Source: Symplocastrum torsivum CPER-KK1
Lineage (GTDB): Bacteria > Cyanobacteriota > Cyanobacteriia > Cyanobacteriales > Coleofasciculaceae
DNA: 64,000 nucleotides
NCBI GenBank assembly: GCA_019358875.1
Contig: JAHHIF010000002.1
Span: 1 to 64,000 of the forward strand
Direction: 5' to 3'
The position numbers and the translations under genes were made by a program. Below, piece after piece: positions 36,641 to 47,200 of the stretch (positions are counted from its first letter, which is position 1; every line of letters starts with the position of its first letter). The notes under the pieces were generated by a model, which was given only the letters and a program-made list of their open reading frames with translations, did not search any database and had not been told where the DNA came from.

Positions 36641-37756
36641 CTAATGAACGGTCAAACACAACAAAGCCAGAATCGCATTAGTTAAGTAAAACGCACCAAC
36701 AATCCGCGTTTCTGACCAACCCGTCAGTTCAAGATGGTTATGAAACGGTGACATTTTAAACAAGCGCTTACCGATTCCATTAGGGCCTTTTGTCGCTTTG
36801 TAGTAGCTAACTTGGGCAATTACTGAGACTGATTCAAAACAGAAAATTACACTGACAATAAATAAGCCCCAGAGATTCTGACTTAAAAGCCCGACTGCTG
36901 CGAGTGCGCCTCCCAAGGCAAGGGAACCCGTATCACCCATAAACACGGTTGCTGGGTTGCGGTTATGGACAACAAAACCCAAGCAACTGCCACTCAAACA
37001 GGCACAGAAAACCATTAAACCTGCTGAGGTTGGGGCAACGAGGGCGGCGAGTCCCAATAATGCGATCGCACAAGTTCCCGCCGCTAGTCCATCTACACCA
37101 TCCGTGAGATTTGTGGCATTACTTTCTGCCACCAGCACGAATACAGCCAGAGGCCAAAACAGTAATCCCAAGGGTAAGACAAAGTTTAAAGGCAGGTTAA
37201 TAGTTGTAATACTTACTGGCTGACTCCACGCTAACCATAAGCAAAATAGAGAGCCAACGCTTACTTGTAGCGCTAGTTTCATTCGGGGTGAAATCCCTTT
37301 ATTCGACCGATGTCGGACAATTTGCCAATCATCCAACAAGCCGATTCCGGCATAAGCCAGGGTTACCACTGACACCGCCAGGACAGGGATAAAGTCTTGC
37401 CCCCGCATGAAAAGCCCTGACCAGACTAGAGCAACAACCACTGCCACTGGTACAAAAAACACTCCACCCATTGTTGGAGTGCCAGCCTTTTGTAAATGGG
37501 TTTGTGGCCCATCCTCGCGGATAACTTGCCCCAGTTTGAGGGCTTGTAAAAGCGGAACCGCCCAGTATCCCAGTGCAGCAGTAATTAGAGAACAAACTAA
37601 CAACGGCAAGGCTATTGAGCTACCTAAAAAGAGCATTCGTCCTGCTGTCCAATCAAGAATTAATGCTCCTAGGCTCAAACCGACTGTTAGTAACGTCAGA
37701 AGTCTGGGTCCGGTCAAGCTAAACGACCGCCCAGAAGATATTTTTGCGTCTACCAC
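36641..37756 (-). CDS. mraY: phospho-N-acetylmuramoyl-pentapeptide-transferase
   Basis: 371 aa from a GTG at 37756 preceded by GGAGAG; a longer frame to 37804 lacks a ribosome site. Multi-pass membrane protein with MraY motifs: GTPTMGGVFF, GLLDDWQIVRHRSNKGISPRMKL, the NATNLTDGVDGLAAGT nucleotide and Mg site, and HNRNPATVFMGDTGSLALGGALAA; ends with SPFHNHLELTGWSETRIVGAFY. It makes lipid I from UDP-MurNAc-pentapeptide and undecaprenyl phosphate, the first membrane step of peptidoglycan synthesis. Not with other mur genes here, as is common in cyanobacteria. Confidence 0.95.
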   Translation of the reverse strand: MVDAKISSGRSFSLTGPRLLTLLTVGLSLGALILDWTAGRMLFLGSSIALPLLVCSLITAALGYWAVPLLQALKLGQVIREDGPQTHLQKAGTPTMGGVFFVPVAVVVALVWSGLFMRGQDFIPVLAVSVVTLAYAGIGLLDDWQIVRHRSNKGISPRMKLALQVSVGSLFCLWLAWSQPVSITTINLPLNFVLPLGLLFWPLAVFVLVAESNATNLTDGVDGLAAGTCAIALLGLAALVAPTSAGLMVFCACLSGSCLGFVVHNRNPATVFMGDTGSLALGGALAAVGLLSQNLWGLFIVSVIFCFESVSVIAQVSYYKATKGPNGIGKRLFKMSPFHNHLELTGWSETRIVGAFYLTNAILALLCLTVH

Positions 37757-38363
37757 AGACTCTCCATTCCTTTGTCGAACATTCCTCACACAAACGCGAT
37801 GCACAGCGCCTCGACAATTCCCGTTTGACCTACGGTACTCAGGGGAATCGTAGCATCAATGAGGCACTTTCATTCACTTGATCAAGCAAATTTACTCAGG
37901 GATTTTTCTTAAATAAGTAACCACAGATATAACAGCAGAGCAATGTAATAGCGGGAAACTACCGCTAGTAGTAATTCAGCTATGACCTTACCCGGTTCTA
38001 CAGCCACGATGGTTGTGCTGCTTTAGGAGAGTATGAATCGCTGTAAAACCCAATCAATCTTCATCGCTCATCTGTTATAAAAGCTCATCCAACTGCACCA
38101 TGTTGCTCGGTGGGTCAAATCCACTCCCCTGAGTAATGTCTTCCTGCAACAAACAATGAATCAAGTTGCTGCGAGTAAGCCGTCATGTTTACTTCTTTCA
38201 GCGATAATCCACTTACTCCTGATGGTTTACAAAAATTTTCTGTTCAAAAAAGGTAAGTAGTATATGGCGTTCTCCTCAAGGATGGGGTACAAGGTTCTGG
38301 GTTTTCGGGAATTGGGAATTGGTAGGAAACTTTCACGGTGAAGGTCTACTACAGGCTGGCAGG
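37757..38363. other. Gap between mraY and gntK, with a possible gene remnant
   Basis: About 600 bases. On the minus strand, 38075-38182 is open without a start and reads like a protein tail (LIHCLLQEDI, then NMVQLDELL and stop). A two-unit GAATTGG repeat lies near 38312-38328. No complete gene is seen; the promoter of mraY must lie on the left side. Confidence 0.45.
38075..38182 (-). pseudogene. Possible C-terminal remnant of an unknown gene
   Basis: 35 codons open to TAA at 38075-38077, closed upstream by TGA at 38183-38185, without a start. The composition is protein-like (many Leu, acidic C-terminus ending QLDELL). It may be the decayed end of a gene, or chance. No family recognised. Confidence 0.25.
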
Positions 38364-39923
38364 CTACTGTCTGGATTGCTCCTGGGTTAGTTCGGCTTGG
38401 AGTCTGGCAATGCTTTCGTACTCTCCTTGAAGATGTTGCAGGACACGAGTGTAGATGGGGAGAATCTTTCTATAAGTTTGGGCATTAGCGGCGATGGGGT
38501 GATGCCGATAGGTTGCGCCAATCATTTCGGAAACGATATCGAGTGATGAGATTTCTTGAAGGGCATAAAGCCCTAGCACAGCCGCACCCAGACAGGAACT
38601 CTCATACTGTTCTGGGACAGTGACTTCTTGCTCGAATACATCTGCCATCATTTGTCGCCAAAGATTCGAGCGGGCAAAGCCACCAGTGGCTTGGATTCTT
38701 TTGGCTTTACCTGTGAAATCTTCGAGTGCTTGTAAAACAAGGGATAAATTGAACACAATACCTTCTAGTACAGCTCTAACCAGATGTGCTTTCGTATGGT
38801 TCAAACTCAGACCAAAAAACGAGCCTCTAGCGTTGGCATCCCAAATTGGCGATCGCTCTCCCATTAAGTAGGGGTGAAAAATCAGTCCTTCTGAACCTGG
38901 TGGAACGGTTTCGGCAAGCATGGTTATTAGGTCGTAGGGGTCTTTCCCCAATCGTTGGGCTGCCCTTACTTCCGTTTCCGTAAGTTGATCCCGCACCCAC
39001 CGCAAGGCGATCCCACCGTTATTAACTGCCCCACCGACTACCCATTGGTTCTCAGTAAAGGCATAGCAAAAGAGACGTGCTTGGGGGTCTGTAACTGGGC
39101 GATCGACAACCGCACGAACCGCACCACTCGTACCAACAGTAACCGCAACAATACCAGGTGCGATCGCGCCCACACCCAGATTCGACAGCACACCATCACT
39201 TGCCCCAATTACTGTTTGTGTATCTGCCCGAATACCCAGGGATTGAGCTAGTTCTGCCTGAATTGGCTGTAGTACGTGGGTTGTAGGCACCAATTCCGAT
39301 AGCTGGGCTTCTGTAATGCCAGCAATCTCCAGTGCTTCCTGATCCCAGGTGAGTCTTTCAAGGTTCAGCAAGCCTGTTGCGGATGCGATCGAGTAATCGA
39401 CAACATATGTCTGGAAAAATTGATAAAAAACGTACTCCTTGATCGAAATGAACTTCGCTGTTCGTTCAAAGAGTTCAGGTTGTTCGTTGCGTAGCCAAAC
39501 GAGCTTTACAAATGGGGACATGGGATGGATTGGAGTACCTGTCCTCAGGTAAATCTCATGTCCATGCTGTTCTCGCTTAATTTTTTCTGCCCACTTGGCA
39601 CTGCGATTATCCGCCCACGTAATGCTTCTCGTTAACGGCTGTCCCCCGGCATCAACAGCAATTAAGCTATGCATGGCAGCGCTAAAGGACAAACCCATCA
39701 AGCTAGCCGAATCAATCCCACTTTTAGCAACAACTTGTCTGATCGTAGTGACTACCGCTGAAAAGATTTCTTCAATGTCTTGTTCGGCAGCAGCAGTTAT
39801 TGGTGCATACAACGGATATCCAAGGGCATGGCTACAAACCGTCTTGCCTTTGTCTGTAAACAGAACAGCTTTTGTACTAGTAGTGCCAATATCGATCCCA
39901 ATGATATAACGCAGAGTATTCAT
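38364..39923 (-). CDS. gntK: gluconokinase (FGGY family)
   Basis: 519 aa, the FGGY carbohydrate kinase length. N-terminal phosphate loop IGIDIGTTSTKAVLF, then HSLIAVDAGGQPLTRSITWADNRSA and GTPIHPMSPFVKLVWLR, both matching the FGGY gluconokinase of Bacillus in detail, followed by YSIASATGLLNL, GASDGVLSNLGVGAI and VGTSGAVR. Phosphorylates gluconate to 6-phosphogluconate for the oxidative pentose phosphate route. Xylulokinase is the main alternative in this family, but the TGTPIHPM motif favours gluconokinase. The last 60 residues (EYESIARLQAELTQEQS) form a helical tail. No gnt permease adjacent; 16 nt after the DUF1361 gene. Confidence 0.88.
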   Translation of the reverse strand: MNTLRYIIGIDIGTTSTKAVLFTDKGKTVCSHALGYPLYAPITAAAEQDIEEIFSAVVTTIRQVVAKSGIDSASLMGLSFSAAMHSLIAVDAGGQPLTRSITWADNRSAKWAEKIKREQHGHEIYLRTGTPIHPMSPFVKLVWLRNEQPELFERTAKFISIKEYVFYQFFQTYVVDYSIASATGLLNLERLTWDQEALEIAGITEAQLSELVPTTHVLQPIQAELAQSLGIRADTQTVIGASDGVLSNLGVGAIAPGIVAVTVGTSGAVRAVVDRPVTDPQARLFCYAFTENQWVVGGAVNNGGIALRWVRDQLTETEVRAAQRLGKDPYDLITMLAETVPPGSEGLIFHPYLMGERSPIWDANARGSFFGLSLNHTKAHLVRAVLEGIVFNLSLVLQALEDFTGKAKRIQATGGFARSNLWRQMMADVFEQEVTVPEQYESSCLGAAVLGLYALQEISSLDIVSEMIGATYRHHPIAANAQTYRKILPIYTRVLQHLQGEYESIARLQAELTQEQSRQ

Positions 39924-39939
39924 CCAAACGATGCATAGT

Positions 39940-40617
39940 TTAAAGAACTCTGGAAGCGTCTGTATCTTGATCAGTGTCTCCAGAGGTAATGCTACCGCGT
40001 CTATAACGGATTAAGAGTACAAGCCCCAATGTTACCTGCTTCATCAACCAGTACAAGACAGTAAGCACCACAAACGTTACTGCCATCACCAGCACTGGAC
40101 GTTTAGCCGTTAAATCGTCCATTACACTTCTTGCTAAATCATTCGGTTGAGTTATAAAGTCCCAAGTGTTGAACCGTTTGAATCGCCCTAAATAGACACC
40201 AACAGCACATAGGGCGTGAGTCATCAACTCAGCCCAAATGACAAATTTACCCACCCCCTGCCTCTGCAAGTAGTAACTTAAGTTAATTAACGACAGGACA
40301 TAGGCTTCAAACCCAGCCGCGATCGCTACTATGTGTGGGGGAATCAGCACCAGGGTAATGATCCACACTGAGTAGTAATCACGAATTGCTTCGATCAGGT
40401 GAATGATGTCGGTTAGCAGGTAAGGCGCATTGGGCAAAAAGGCAATAAAAACCAAAAACGCAACCCACCACAGAATAGAGCGTGATTGAGAACGTCTACG
40501 GAATAGCCAAAAACTCAAGGCTAAAGGGATGAAGGCAAGAAACAAATTCCAAACGATCCAACCACTGTGGATGCTCCAAGCTTTCCAAGCCTCAGTCATT
40601 AGCGCTCTCATAGGCAT
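39940..40617 (-). CDS. DUF1361 membrane protein
   Basis: 225 aa with about six hydrophobic segments. Family signatures of DUF1361: VFIAFLPNAPYLLTDIIHL (about 56-74) and GVYLGRFKRFNTWDF (about 138-152). No biochemical role is known for the family. Directly upstream of gntK with a 16-nt gap, so probably one transcript. The last 20 residues are polar and acidic. Confidence 0.85.
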   Translation of the reverse strand: MPMRALMTEAWKAWSIHSGWIVWNLFLAFIPLALSFWLFRRRSQSRSILWWVAFLVFIAFLPNAPYLLTDIIHLIEAIRDYYSVWIITLVLIPPHIVAIAAGFEAYVLSLINLSYYLQRQGVGKFVIWAELMTHALCAVGVYLGRFKRFNTWDFITQPNDLARSVMDDLTAKRPVLVMAVTFVVLTVLYWLMKQVTLGLVLLIRYRRGSITSGDTDQDTDASRVL

Positions 40618-40716
40618 TTCTTATGCTTTGAATCTACAATTGTGCGTCTGATTAGTGGAGTTGAACCACTAGTATAGCTACCACATCTGTATTCTGGCTT
40701 CTATACAATTTAAGCT

Positions 40717-41934
40717 TCAGCCAAATGCTTCTTGGCAAATTTCCTCTAGCTTTTGAATATCTATGTATATATCAAGGAATTGTGGATCAACATTAGCTTG
40801 CATTGTATTTTCCCCTTGCAGACAAAAGTACTCAGCTTCCCCGTAGCTTGCCATTGCATAGAAGAAACTGTTTACATATCCATAAGGAATCAATTCAAGG
40901 ACTTTTACTCCTGGTTGTATAAATAATAAGTTAACCAGTGCAGAGCCATGAGGGGCAACTATTGCTTCTGCTTGATAAAAAATACTTATTTCTTCTGGCA
41001 GCGTTTTGTCATTCATCTCTACTGGTTCAAACCCATATTTATCAAGTACAGCAAGGACAGATGATTCATTGATAACTTTCCTTCTGATTACTTTTCCTCT
41101 TTTTACATAGATACGTTTTTTCTTCTTGATTTCTGTATCATATTTTTCATGAAATAGATTTCTTACAAAGAGATAGTCTTCTTGGATGATAGGAGCGTAT
41201 TCAATATACTTAATTTGATTAATTGTCGCTATTCGATTATTAATTACTGCAAGTAGCCTGTCAGCCGTACAAGGTTCCTGAATTATTTTGCTCATGGCTA
41301 TACCTGCTTTTTCCAAGCTTTCTCGATGCCAGCTAGTTAAAGGAGATGAGCCGACATAAAAAAAGTCAATTTGGCTTAAACGAAAAAAATTATCGTATAT
41401 TCTTAATAGTGGTAGGGTTAGACACATCCAGTGACCGTAGTTGGAAATTTCGGTATTAGATAGATAAGCGACTGTCCCTTGAATCTTCTTGATTTTCCTT
41501 GGAAGTATCTCTCTATATATTGGCAATTTCTGGAAATCGACATAGCGTTCATAAATAACATTCATGTCCTTATCTAATAAATGATTGTTGCGGAAAGAGA
41601 AGCGAGAATTATTTACATCTAGGATAGTAATTTCATTTCTGGCACTAAGTTGTTTTATTTCTTTGATGTTTTGACTGGCGAGATGAGCGACAGACTTAGT
41701 TGTCGATTTATTCTCTTCTACTAGATTGTAAAATCTTAGCTCTATGTCATGCCTTTTGAGGGTTTCTTCTGCATTATCAATCCCAATTTGTATATTACTT
41801 CTACAAGTAAGAATTCCAGCTTTTCTCAATAGGCTGATATAGCCTACTTTTCTTAAAATTTTAAATCTTATATAGTTGATTTTATCGCGGAGAATGTCTG
41901 GAATTAACCGATATAAAAGTTTAAGTAAGTTCAT
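40717..41934 (-). CDS. glycosyltransferase family 61-like protein
   Basis: 405 aa. Pattern of the DUF563/GT61 family: VAYLSNTEISNYGHWMCLTLPLL in the middle, a Lys/Arg-rich RIYVKRGKVIRRKVINE, then EEISIFYQAEAIVAPHGSALVNLLFIQPGVKVLELIP, where APHGSALVN is the diagnostic motif. Likely glycan synthesis. The base composition is clearly more AT-rich than its neighbours, and codons favour A/T ends, suggesting later acquisition. No matching glycan genes adjacent. Confidence 0.8.
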   Translation of the reverse strand: MNLLKLLYRLIPDILRDKINYIRFKILRKVGYISLLRKAGILTCRSNIQIGIDNAEETLKRHDIELRFYNLVEENKSTTKSVAHLASQNIKEIKQLSARNEITILDVNNSRFSFRNNHLLDKDMNVIYERYVDFQKLPIYREILPRKIKKIQGTVAYLSNTEISNYGHWMCLTLPLLRIYDNFFRLSQIDFFYVGSSPLTSWHRESLEKAGIAMSKIIQEPCTADRLLAVINNRIATINQIKYIEYAPIIQEDYLFVRNLFHEKYDTEIKKKKRIYVKRGKVIRRKVINESSVLAVLDKYGFEPVEMNDKTLPEEISIFYQAEAIVAPHGSALVNLLFIQPGVKVLELIPYGYVNSFFYAMASYGEAEYFCLQGENTMQANVDPQFLDIYIDIQKLEEICQEAFG

Positions 41935-42231
41935 CAGAGCAGCTAAATATAGTAGATAAAATCAAAAAGATTTTTCTATAATAGTTTGCTTAAACGAAGG
42001 TTATAAATACTTTCGACGTAGTAAATTCTCTCGGATTAGCTCTAAGCAAAAGCTCGATGTCAGTTCGATAGCGTATTTACAGCCTGTGTTGGTAGCCCGA
42101 TCGCATCGTTACGGCCCCTGCTGATAAGGCGGATTAACTCGCTACAATACTGAAAACAGGGATTGTTAATTATAAAGTTCGCATCATTATCTAAATCTGT
42201 CTAACAAAAAGAACCAGGAAGAGTTAAGAGT

Positions 42232-43611
42232 GTGGATATCTCAATGCAGGAACAGTTACAGGCTGCGATCGCTTCTTCTCGTGATGCGATTGACTACCTA
42301 GAAATTCGGGTTGAGCAGAGTGAGTCAACGGCAATTTCCTTTCGTGGGCATCAGCTAGATGCAGTAGACCGTAGTTTCAACCTGGCTGGTGGTATCCGCG
42401 CTTGTCATAAAGGCGGCTGGAGTTTTGTGACGTTTAATGGGTTGGCGGAGTTACAAGACCGAATTTCGGAAGCCATCTCTCAAGCCCACTTAGTCGGTAA
42501 AGAGCAGACGTTACTCGCTCCCTTAGAGCCTATTCAAGATTATGTCGCTGTGGAACTGGGTCGTGACCCTCGTGGCGTTTCACTAGCAGACAAGCGACGG
42601 TTAATGGAAGAATATAACCAACTGTTGCTGGATTTTGACCCCCGAATTCAGACAACAATGGTGGGTTTACGCGATCGCTTTGGTATTACCTATTTTGTTA
42701 ACTCCACTGGCACCTGCATTGCCCAAGAACGACTGGATGTATCGGGACGATTTGGGGTAATTGCCCTTACAGATGCGGGTGTAGTTCGCCAAGGCTTCGA
42801 GTCTATCCACTCTCGTTCTGATTACAATGCTCTCGTTGGTATTGAAGACCAAGTGATTGGTGCGGCAAAACGGGCTGTTGGTCAGCTAGAAGCCAAACCT
42901 GTTAAAGGCGGACAATATACGGTAGTTTTAGACCCCTATCTCGCAGGAGTCTTCATTCACGAAGCCTTTGGGCATCTTTCGGAAGCTGATTTTGTCTACG
43001 AAAATCCCAGGATGCAAGACTTGCTGACTCTAGGTAAGCCGTTGGCAATCGAGCAGCTAAACGTTGTTGATGATGCAACTCTCGCTGGTTTACCAGGCTC
43101 TCTTAAGTATGACGATGAGGGCGTACCTGCTCAACGGAAGTATCTGATTAAAGACGGTATTTTGCAGCAACGTCTACATTCTCGTGAAACGGCTGGGAAG
43201 ATGCACGAGTCACCCACTGGTAATGCTAGGGCAATTAGTGCAACGTATCCACCGATTGTGCGGATGACAAATACAGGGATTGAAGCAGGAGACTGCTCGT
43301 TTGAAGAGATGATTGGTGATATTGAAGAGGGGGTCTACGCTGTACGGATGCTAGGGGGACAGACGAATGGCGAGATGTTCACCTTTGCGGCGGCGGAAGG
43401 TTATATGATTCGCAACGGTCAGATTGCTGAACCTGTTAGTGATGTCACGCTCAGTGGTAATGTTTTCCAAACCCTCAAAGACATTGAAGCGATCGGGAAT
43501 GATTCTCTCTATGTTAGTGGCGGTTGCGGTAAGGGCGGACAGTCACCGCTTGCCGTAAGTGTGGGTGGGCCTCATGTGCGGATTAACGGTGTCGTTGTCG
43601 GTGGACGTTAG
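42232..43611 (+). CDS. tldD: TldD-type zinc metalloprotease
   Basis: 459 aa, GTG start (ATG four codons later also possible). The H-E-x3-H motif is at residues 243-248 (HEAFGHLSEADF), the TldD active site. C-terminal features: GGCGKGGQSPLAVSVGGPHVRI. TldD acts with TldE (PmbA) on unfolded peptides such as microcin precursors or CcdA; tldE is not adjacent. Cytoplasmic. The gene ends before a heptamer-repeat cluster and a strong hairpin terminator. Confidence 0.9.
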   Translation: MDISMQEQLQAAIASSRDAIDYLEIRVEQSESTAISFRGHQLDAVDRSFNLAGGIRACHKGGWSFVTFNGLAELQDRISEAISQAHLVGKEQTLLAPLEPIQDYVAVELGRDPRGVSLADKRRLMEEYNQLLLDFDPRIQTTMVGLRDRFGITYFVNSTGTCIAQERLDVSGRFGVIALTDAGVVRQGFESIHSRSDYNALVGIEDQVIGAAKRAVGQLEAKPVKGGQYTVVLDPYLAGVFIHEAFGHLSEADFVYENPRMQDLLTLGKPLAIEQLNVVDDATLAGLPGSLKYDDEGVPAQRKYLIKDGILQQRLHSRETAGKMHESPTGNARAISATYPPIVRMTNTGIEAGDCSFEEMIGDIEEGVYAVRMLGGQTNGEMFTFAAAEGYMIRNGQIAEPVSDVTLSGNVFQTLKDIEAIGNDSLYVSGGCGKGGQSPLAVSVGGPHVRINGVVVGGR

Positions 43612-43630
43612 TGCGATCGCAACTTATGGC

Positions 43631-43658
43631 AAAAGGCAGAGGACAGAGGGCAGAAGGG
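43631..43658. repeat. AGAAGGC-type heptamer repeat after tldD
   Basis: Four 7-nt units AAAAGGC, AGAGGAC, AGAGGGC, AGAAGGG, a degenerate copy of the family found as 23 units at 53104. Confidence 0.75.
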
Positions 43659-43755
43659 AATCGATTGACTGGTCTTGGTTTCAGTATTTGGTAAGAGTCA
43701 AGACTCGCCAAGGTGACTGTTATAACTTGTTTAGACATAATTGAGTCATAACAAA

Positions 43756-43800
43756 AACAGGGATGTCACAAGCTTCGACTGACATCCCTGTTAAATTTTT
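43756..43800. terminator. Bidirectional terminator between tldD and a small conserved gene
   Basis: A 13-bp stem (AACAGGGATGTCA / TGACATCCCTGTT, 43756-43792) with an 11-nt loop. It is followed by AAATTTTT on the plus strand and preceded by an A-run, so it reads as a T-run on the minus strand. It can serve both convergent genes. Confidence 0.85.
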
Positions 43801-43888
43801 ATGACATCCTACAAGATTGTTAGCGTTTCATGACATTATGGGCTACAAAGCATAGCTCTAAGGTGTCAGGATTCTGCTTCTGAAAAAT

Positions 43889-44074
43889 TTAGTTCAGGCG
43901 GAGGTAGCTTGCTTCTTGTTCTAGCTGACGAATCAAGTCCTCATCTCCGTTGGCTCTAGCGACTTCTAGACGATGCTCTAAGCTTTTTTGCAGGCTATCG
44001 CGGTGAGCAGAAGCAGCTTTTTGCACCTTGCTATTTTGATTTTTGTTCACTCTAAACATTCCTTTCCGCTTCAT
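43889..44074 (-). CDS. conserved small cyanobacterial protein
   Basis: 61 aa, or 56 aa if the second ATG (MFRVNKNQNSKV, at 44059) is used; GGAAAGGA lies very close to that ATG, so neither start has ideal spacing. A basic N-terminus with Asn/Lys precedes a helical core (AHRDSLQKSLEHRLEVARANGDEDLIRQLEQEASYLRL). The helical part has the heptad look of a coiled coil. I recognise this as a conserved type of small cyanobacterial protein of unknown function. A terminator lies downstream. Confidence 0.7.
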   Translation of the reverse strand: MKRKGMFRVNKNQNSKVQKAASAHRDSLQKSLEHRLEVARANGDEDLIRQLEQEASYLRLN

Positions 44075-44205
44075 TAAGGTATTTTATCCACTCCTCAAAC
44101 ATAACATGACCAGAATCGGAATGCATAGACAAATCGTGTATTTTGATACAGAAATTAGCGAACGATTTAGAGTAATAGCCGAACTCTGAATACTGGGCTG
44201 CTGCT

Positions 44206-47200
44206 CTAGAGACTCCTTCCTACCAAGGCTGCAATTGTTTTCACTAGCTCATTGGGTTCGACTGGCTTAGTAATATGCTTTTGAAATCCTGCCTCAAGAG
44301 CCTGCTGTTGGTTCAACTCTCCTGCGTAAGCCGTCAACGCGATCGCCCGAATCAGTCCCCCTTGTTGTGGCGGTAACTGTCTCACCTGCTGCATGAGCAT
44401 ATAGCCATCGACATCTGGCATACCAATATCGCTAATCAAGACATCGGGCTTGAACTGGTCTAGAAGAATTAAGACTTCTGCGGCTGAGGCAGCGACATTC
44501 ACCTGTGCTCCATACTCTGAGAGAATCGCGACCAATAACTCTCGCATGTCAGCTTCATCGTCTACCACTAAAATTCGCAACTGGTTCAGATTAACGGCTG
44601 TAACCCGTGACTCACTTTCAAAATCTGGTTCTTTGCCAAGCCTTGTTAAGGGTAATTTCACTATGAAGGTTGCCCCCTGCCCCTCGCCTGGACTTTCGGC
44701 TTGAACTGTGCCACCATGCAATTCGACTAAATGACGCACGATCGCTAATCCCAATCCGAGTCCACCAAAATTTCGCGTTGTCCTGCCGTCTTCTTGGCGG
44801 AAGCGCTCAAACACATAGGGTAAAAATTCTGGATTGATGCCTTTGCCTGTATCACTGACACTGATTTGAGTACAGCTTGCCTCTTGTTCAACATGGATTT
44901 CCACCCGTCCACCTGATGGTGTGAATTTGACCGCGTTGGAAAGCAAGTTCCAAACCACTTGTTGCAGGCGAGCCGAGTCTGCTGACACGAGTCCTACATT
45001 TGGGGCAAGACTTGTTTTAATCTCAATGCCTTTTGCTTCGGCAGCTAACCATACCGTTTCCAAAGCGGCTTCAATCGTCGTTGCTAGGTTGACTGGACTC
45101 ACACTCAAGACCATTTTGCCGCGTAGGATACGAGAGACATCTAATAGATCTTCAATCAACTTCGTTTGCAACGTGGCATTGCGTTCGATGGTTTCTAGTG
45201 CCCGATTAGTCGCCTGCTCGTCAAATTTACGAGTTCGCAGCAGTCTCGTCCAACCCAGAATGGGATTGAGGGGCGATCGCAATTCATGCGATAGTACTGC
45301 CAAAAACTCATCCTTAATACGGTTGGCGGCTTCGGCATCTGCTCTAGCTTGTTTTTCTGCTTCATAGAGTTGAGAACGAGCAATCGCTTGAGCGCACTGC
45401 TGAGCAAGTGCAAGCATGAACGCCCGGTCATCCTCACTCAAGGGTGAGAATTCAGTGAAGTTGATAGATATTCCTCCAACTGCCCGACCTTCAACCATTA
45501 GGGGTAACGAAATCCAAGCCGCATAGTTCAACGCTGCATAGGCATCAGCCAAGTGAGGATAACGAGCAATTCGCTCTTGGGTTGATTCTTCCCAAATCGG
45601 TTCTCCAGTTCGTACAGCTTCTGCCAGTGGGACTGGTGTAGTAATCGGAAAACGACGCCACTGTTCAGTTAAATCCTGCTGGTAGCCAACGTGGTGTACG
45701 ATTTCAAGTTCAGTACCACTTTCACTCACAATCACTACCATAGCGGAGGAGGCATTCAGCACAGCAATACTCTGTTCCACAATCACTTCAGCAACTTGAG
45801 CTGGGGTGAGTGGTTCGGATAGTGCAGCCGTGACTGCCTGGAGACGAGCGTTGCGGTCAGCGGTTTGCACAGCCTGCTGACGTGCCTGTTGAGCCTGTTG
45901 ATAGAGTCGGGCATTTGCGATCGCCATCGCCGCCCGATCTGCCAAATCTTGAAACAAACTCTGGTCATCAGTATTGTGGGGTTCTCCGGGATGATTGCGA
46001 GTCAGGCTCAATACTCCAATCGCTTGTCCTCGCACCTTCAGTGGTATAAGCAAGGTACTGTATACCCGGAAGCGCTCTAAGTAAACCTGGTACTCTGGTT
46101 TAATGGCGGCACGCAACTCCTCCTCGGATGTCACTGGCATCAGAAGTGGCTCTCCTGTCTGTATCACTCGCCCACTAATCCCCTCATCGGCACGGCGAGG
46201 ATAATTTTTCAGCAGTTCCCTGACGAACTGGAGTACCTCTGGGTCAACATGGTAACAGGAAACCGGATCGAGCCATTGTCTATCTTCCGAAAGCAGGCTC
46301 AGTACGCACACATCACCTGTAAATTCACTGGCAAGCTGCGTGATGGTATCCAAAACAGTTTGTAAATCCAAGCTTGCCGCCCCAAAGGTTTGCGAAGCCT
46401 TAGCAAGAAAACGCTCTTGTTGCTCGGTGCGTTTTCGGTCATCAATATCTGTTGCAGTTCCTAACCAACCAACAATCCTGTCTTCTTCTGCTTTGATTGG
46501 GACAATTCTGCTCAAGTGCCAGCGGTAGACTCCATCGACTCGTCTTACCCGCAATTCGAGGGAGTAGTCGTTGCTCGTTTTTCGCGTCTGTGTCCATCGC
46601 TCAATTGCTAAGGGCAGATCGTCAGGATGGATAGCTTGTTGCCAACCTGTGCCTTGGGTTTGCTCTAGCGTTAACCCAGTGTAGTTTGTCCAGCTTTGAT
46701 TGCAGTAATGGGTCATCCCATCCGCACCAGCCATACATAAAAGTTGCGGTAGGGATTCTGCTAATGAGCGATAACGCTCCTGACTCAGACGCAGGGCTTC
46801 CTCAGCTCGTTTGCGATCGCTAATGTCCAAAAAGGCACCAACAGCCCCTGTACTATTACCCTGTTCATCCAATAAGGGTGCAGCATAACCATATAGATTA
46901 AACACCGCGCCATCACGCCGCACAATGTCAACCTCCACTCCTTCCAAGGTGACACCCTGAATAGCCGCATATCGCAGAGGTGTTTCATCCGGTGTTATTT
47001 CCTTACCATTACGCAAGACTTTGTACGAAGGGTGGGAACTGCTATTAACTGGTGTGCTAGAGGCGTTTGCTTCGGGTGAGATACCCAAAATTTGAGCAAA
47101 GGCAGGATTTGCTTTAATGTTTCTGAACTCTAGATCGTTGGTGATGAGAATTCCAATAGGGACAACATCAAATAACGTTTGTAGTTCGTTGACTCGGTTT

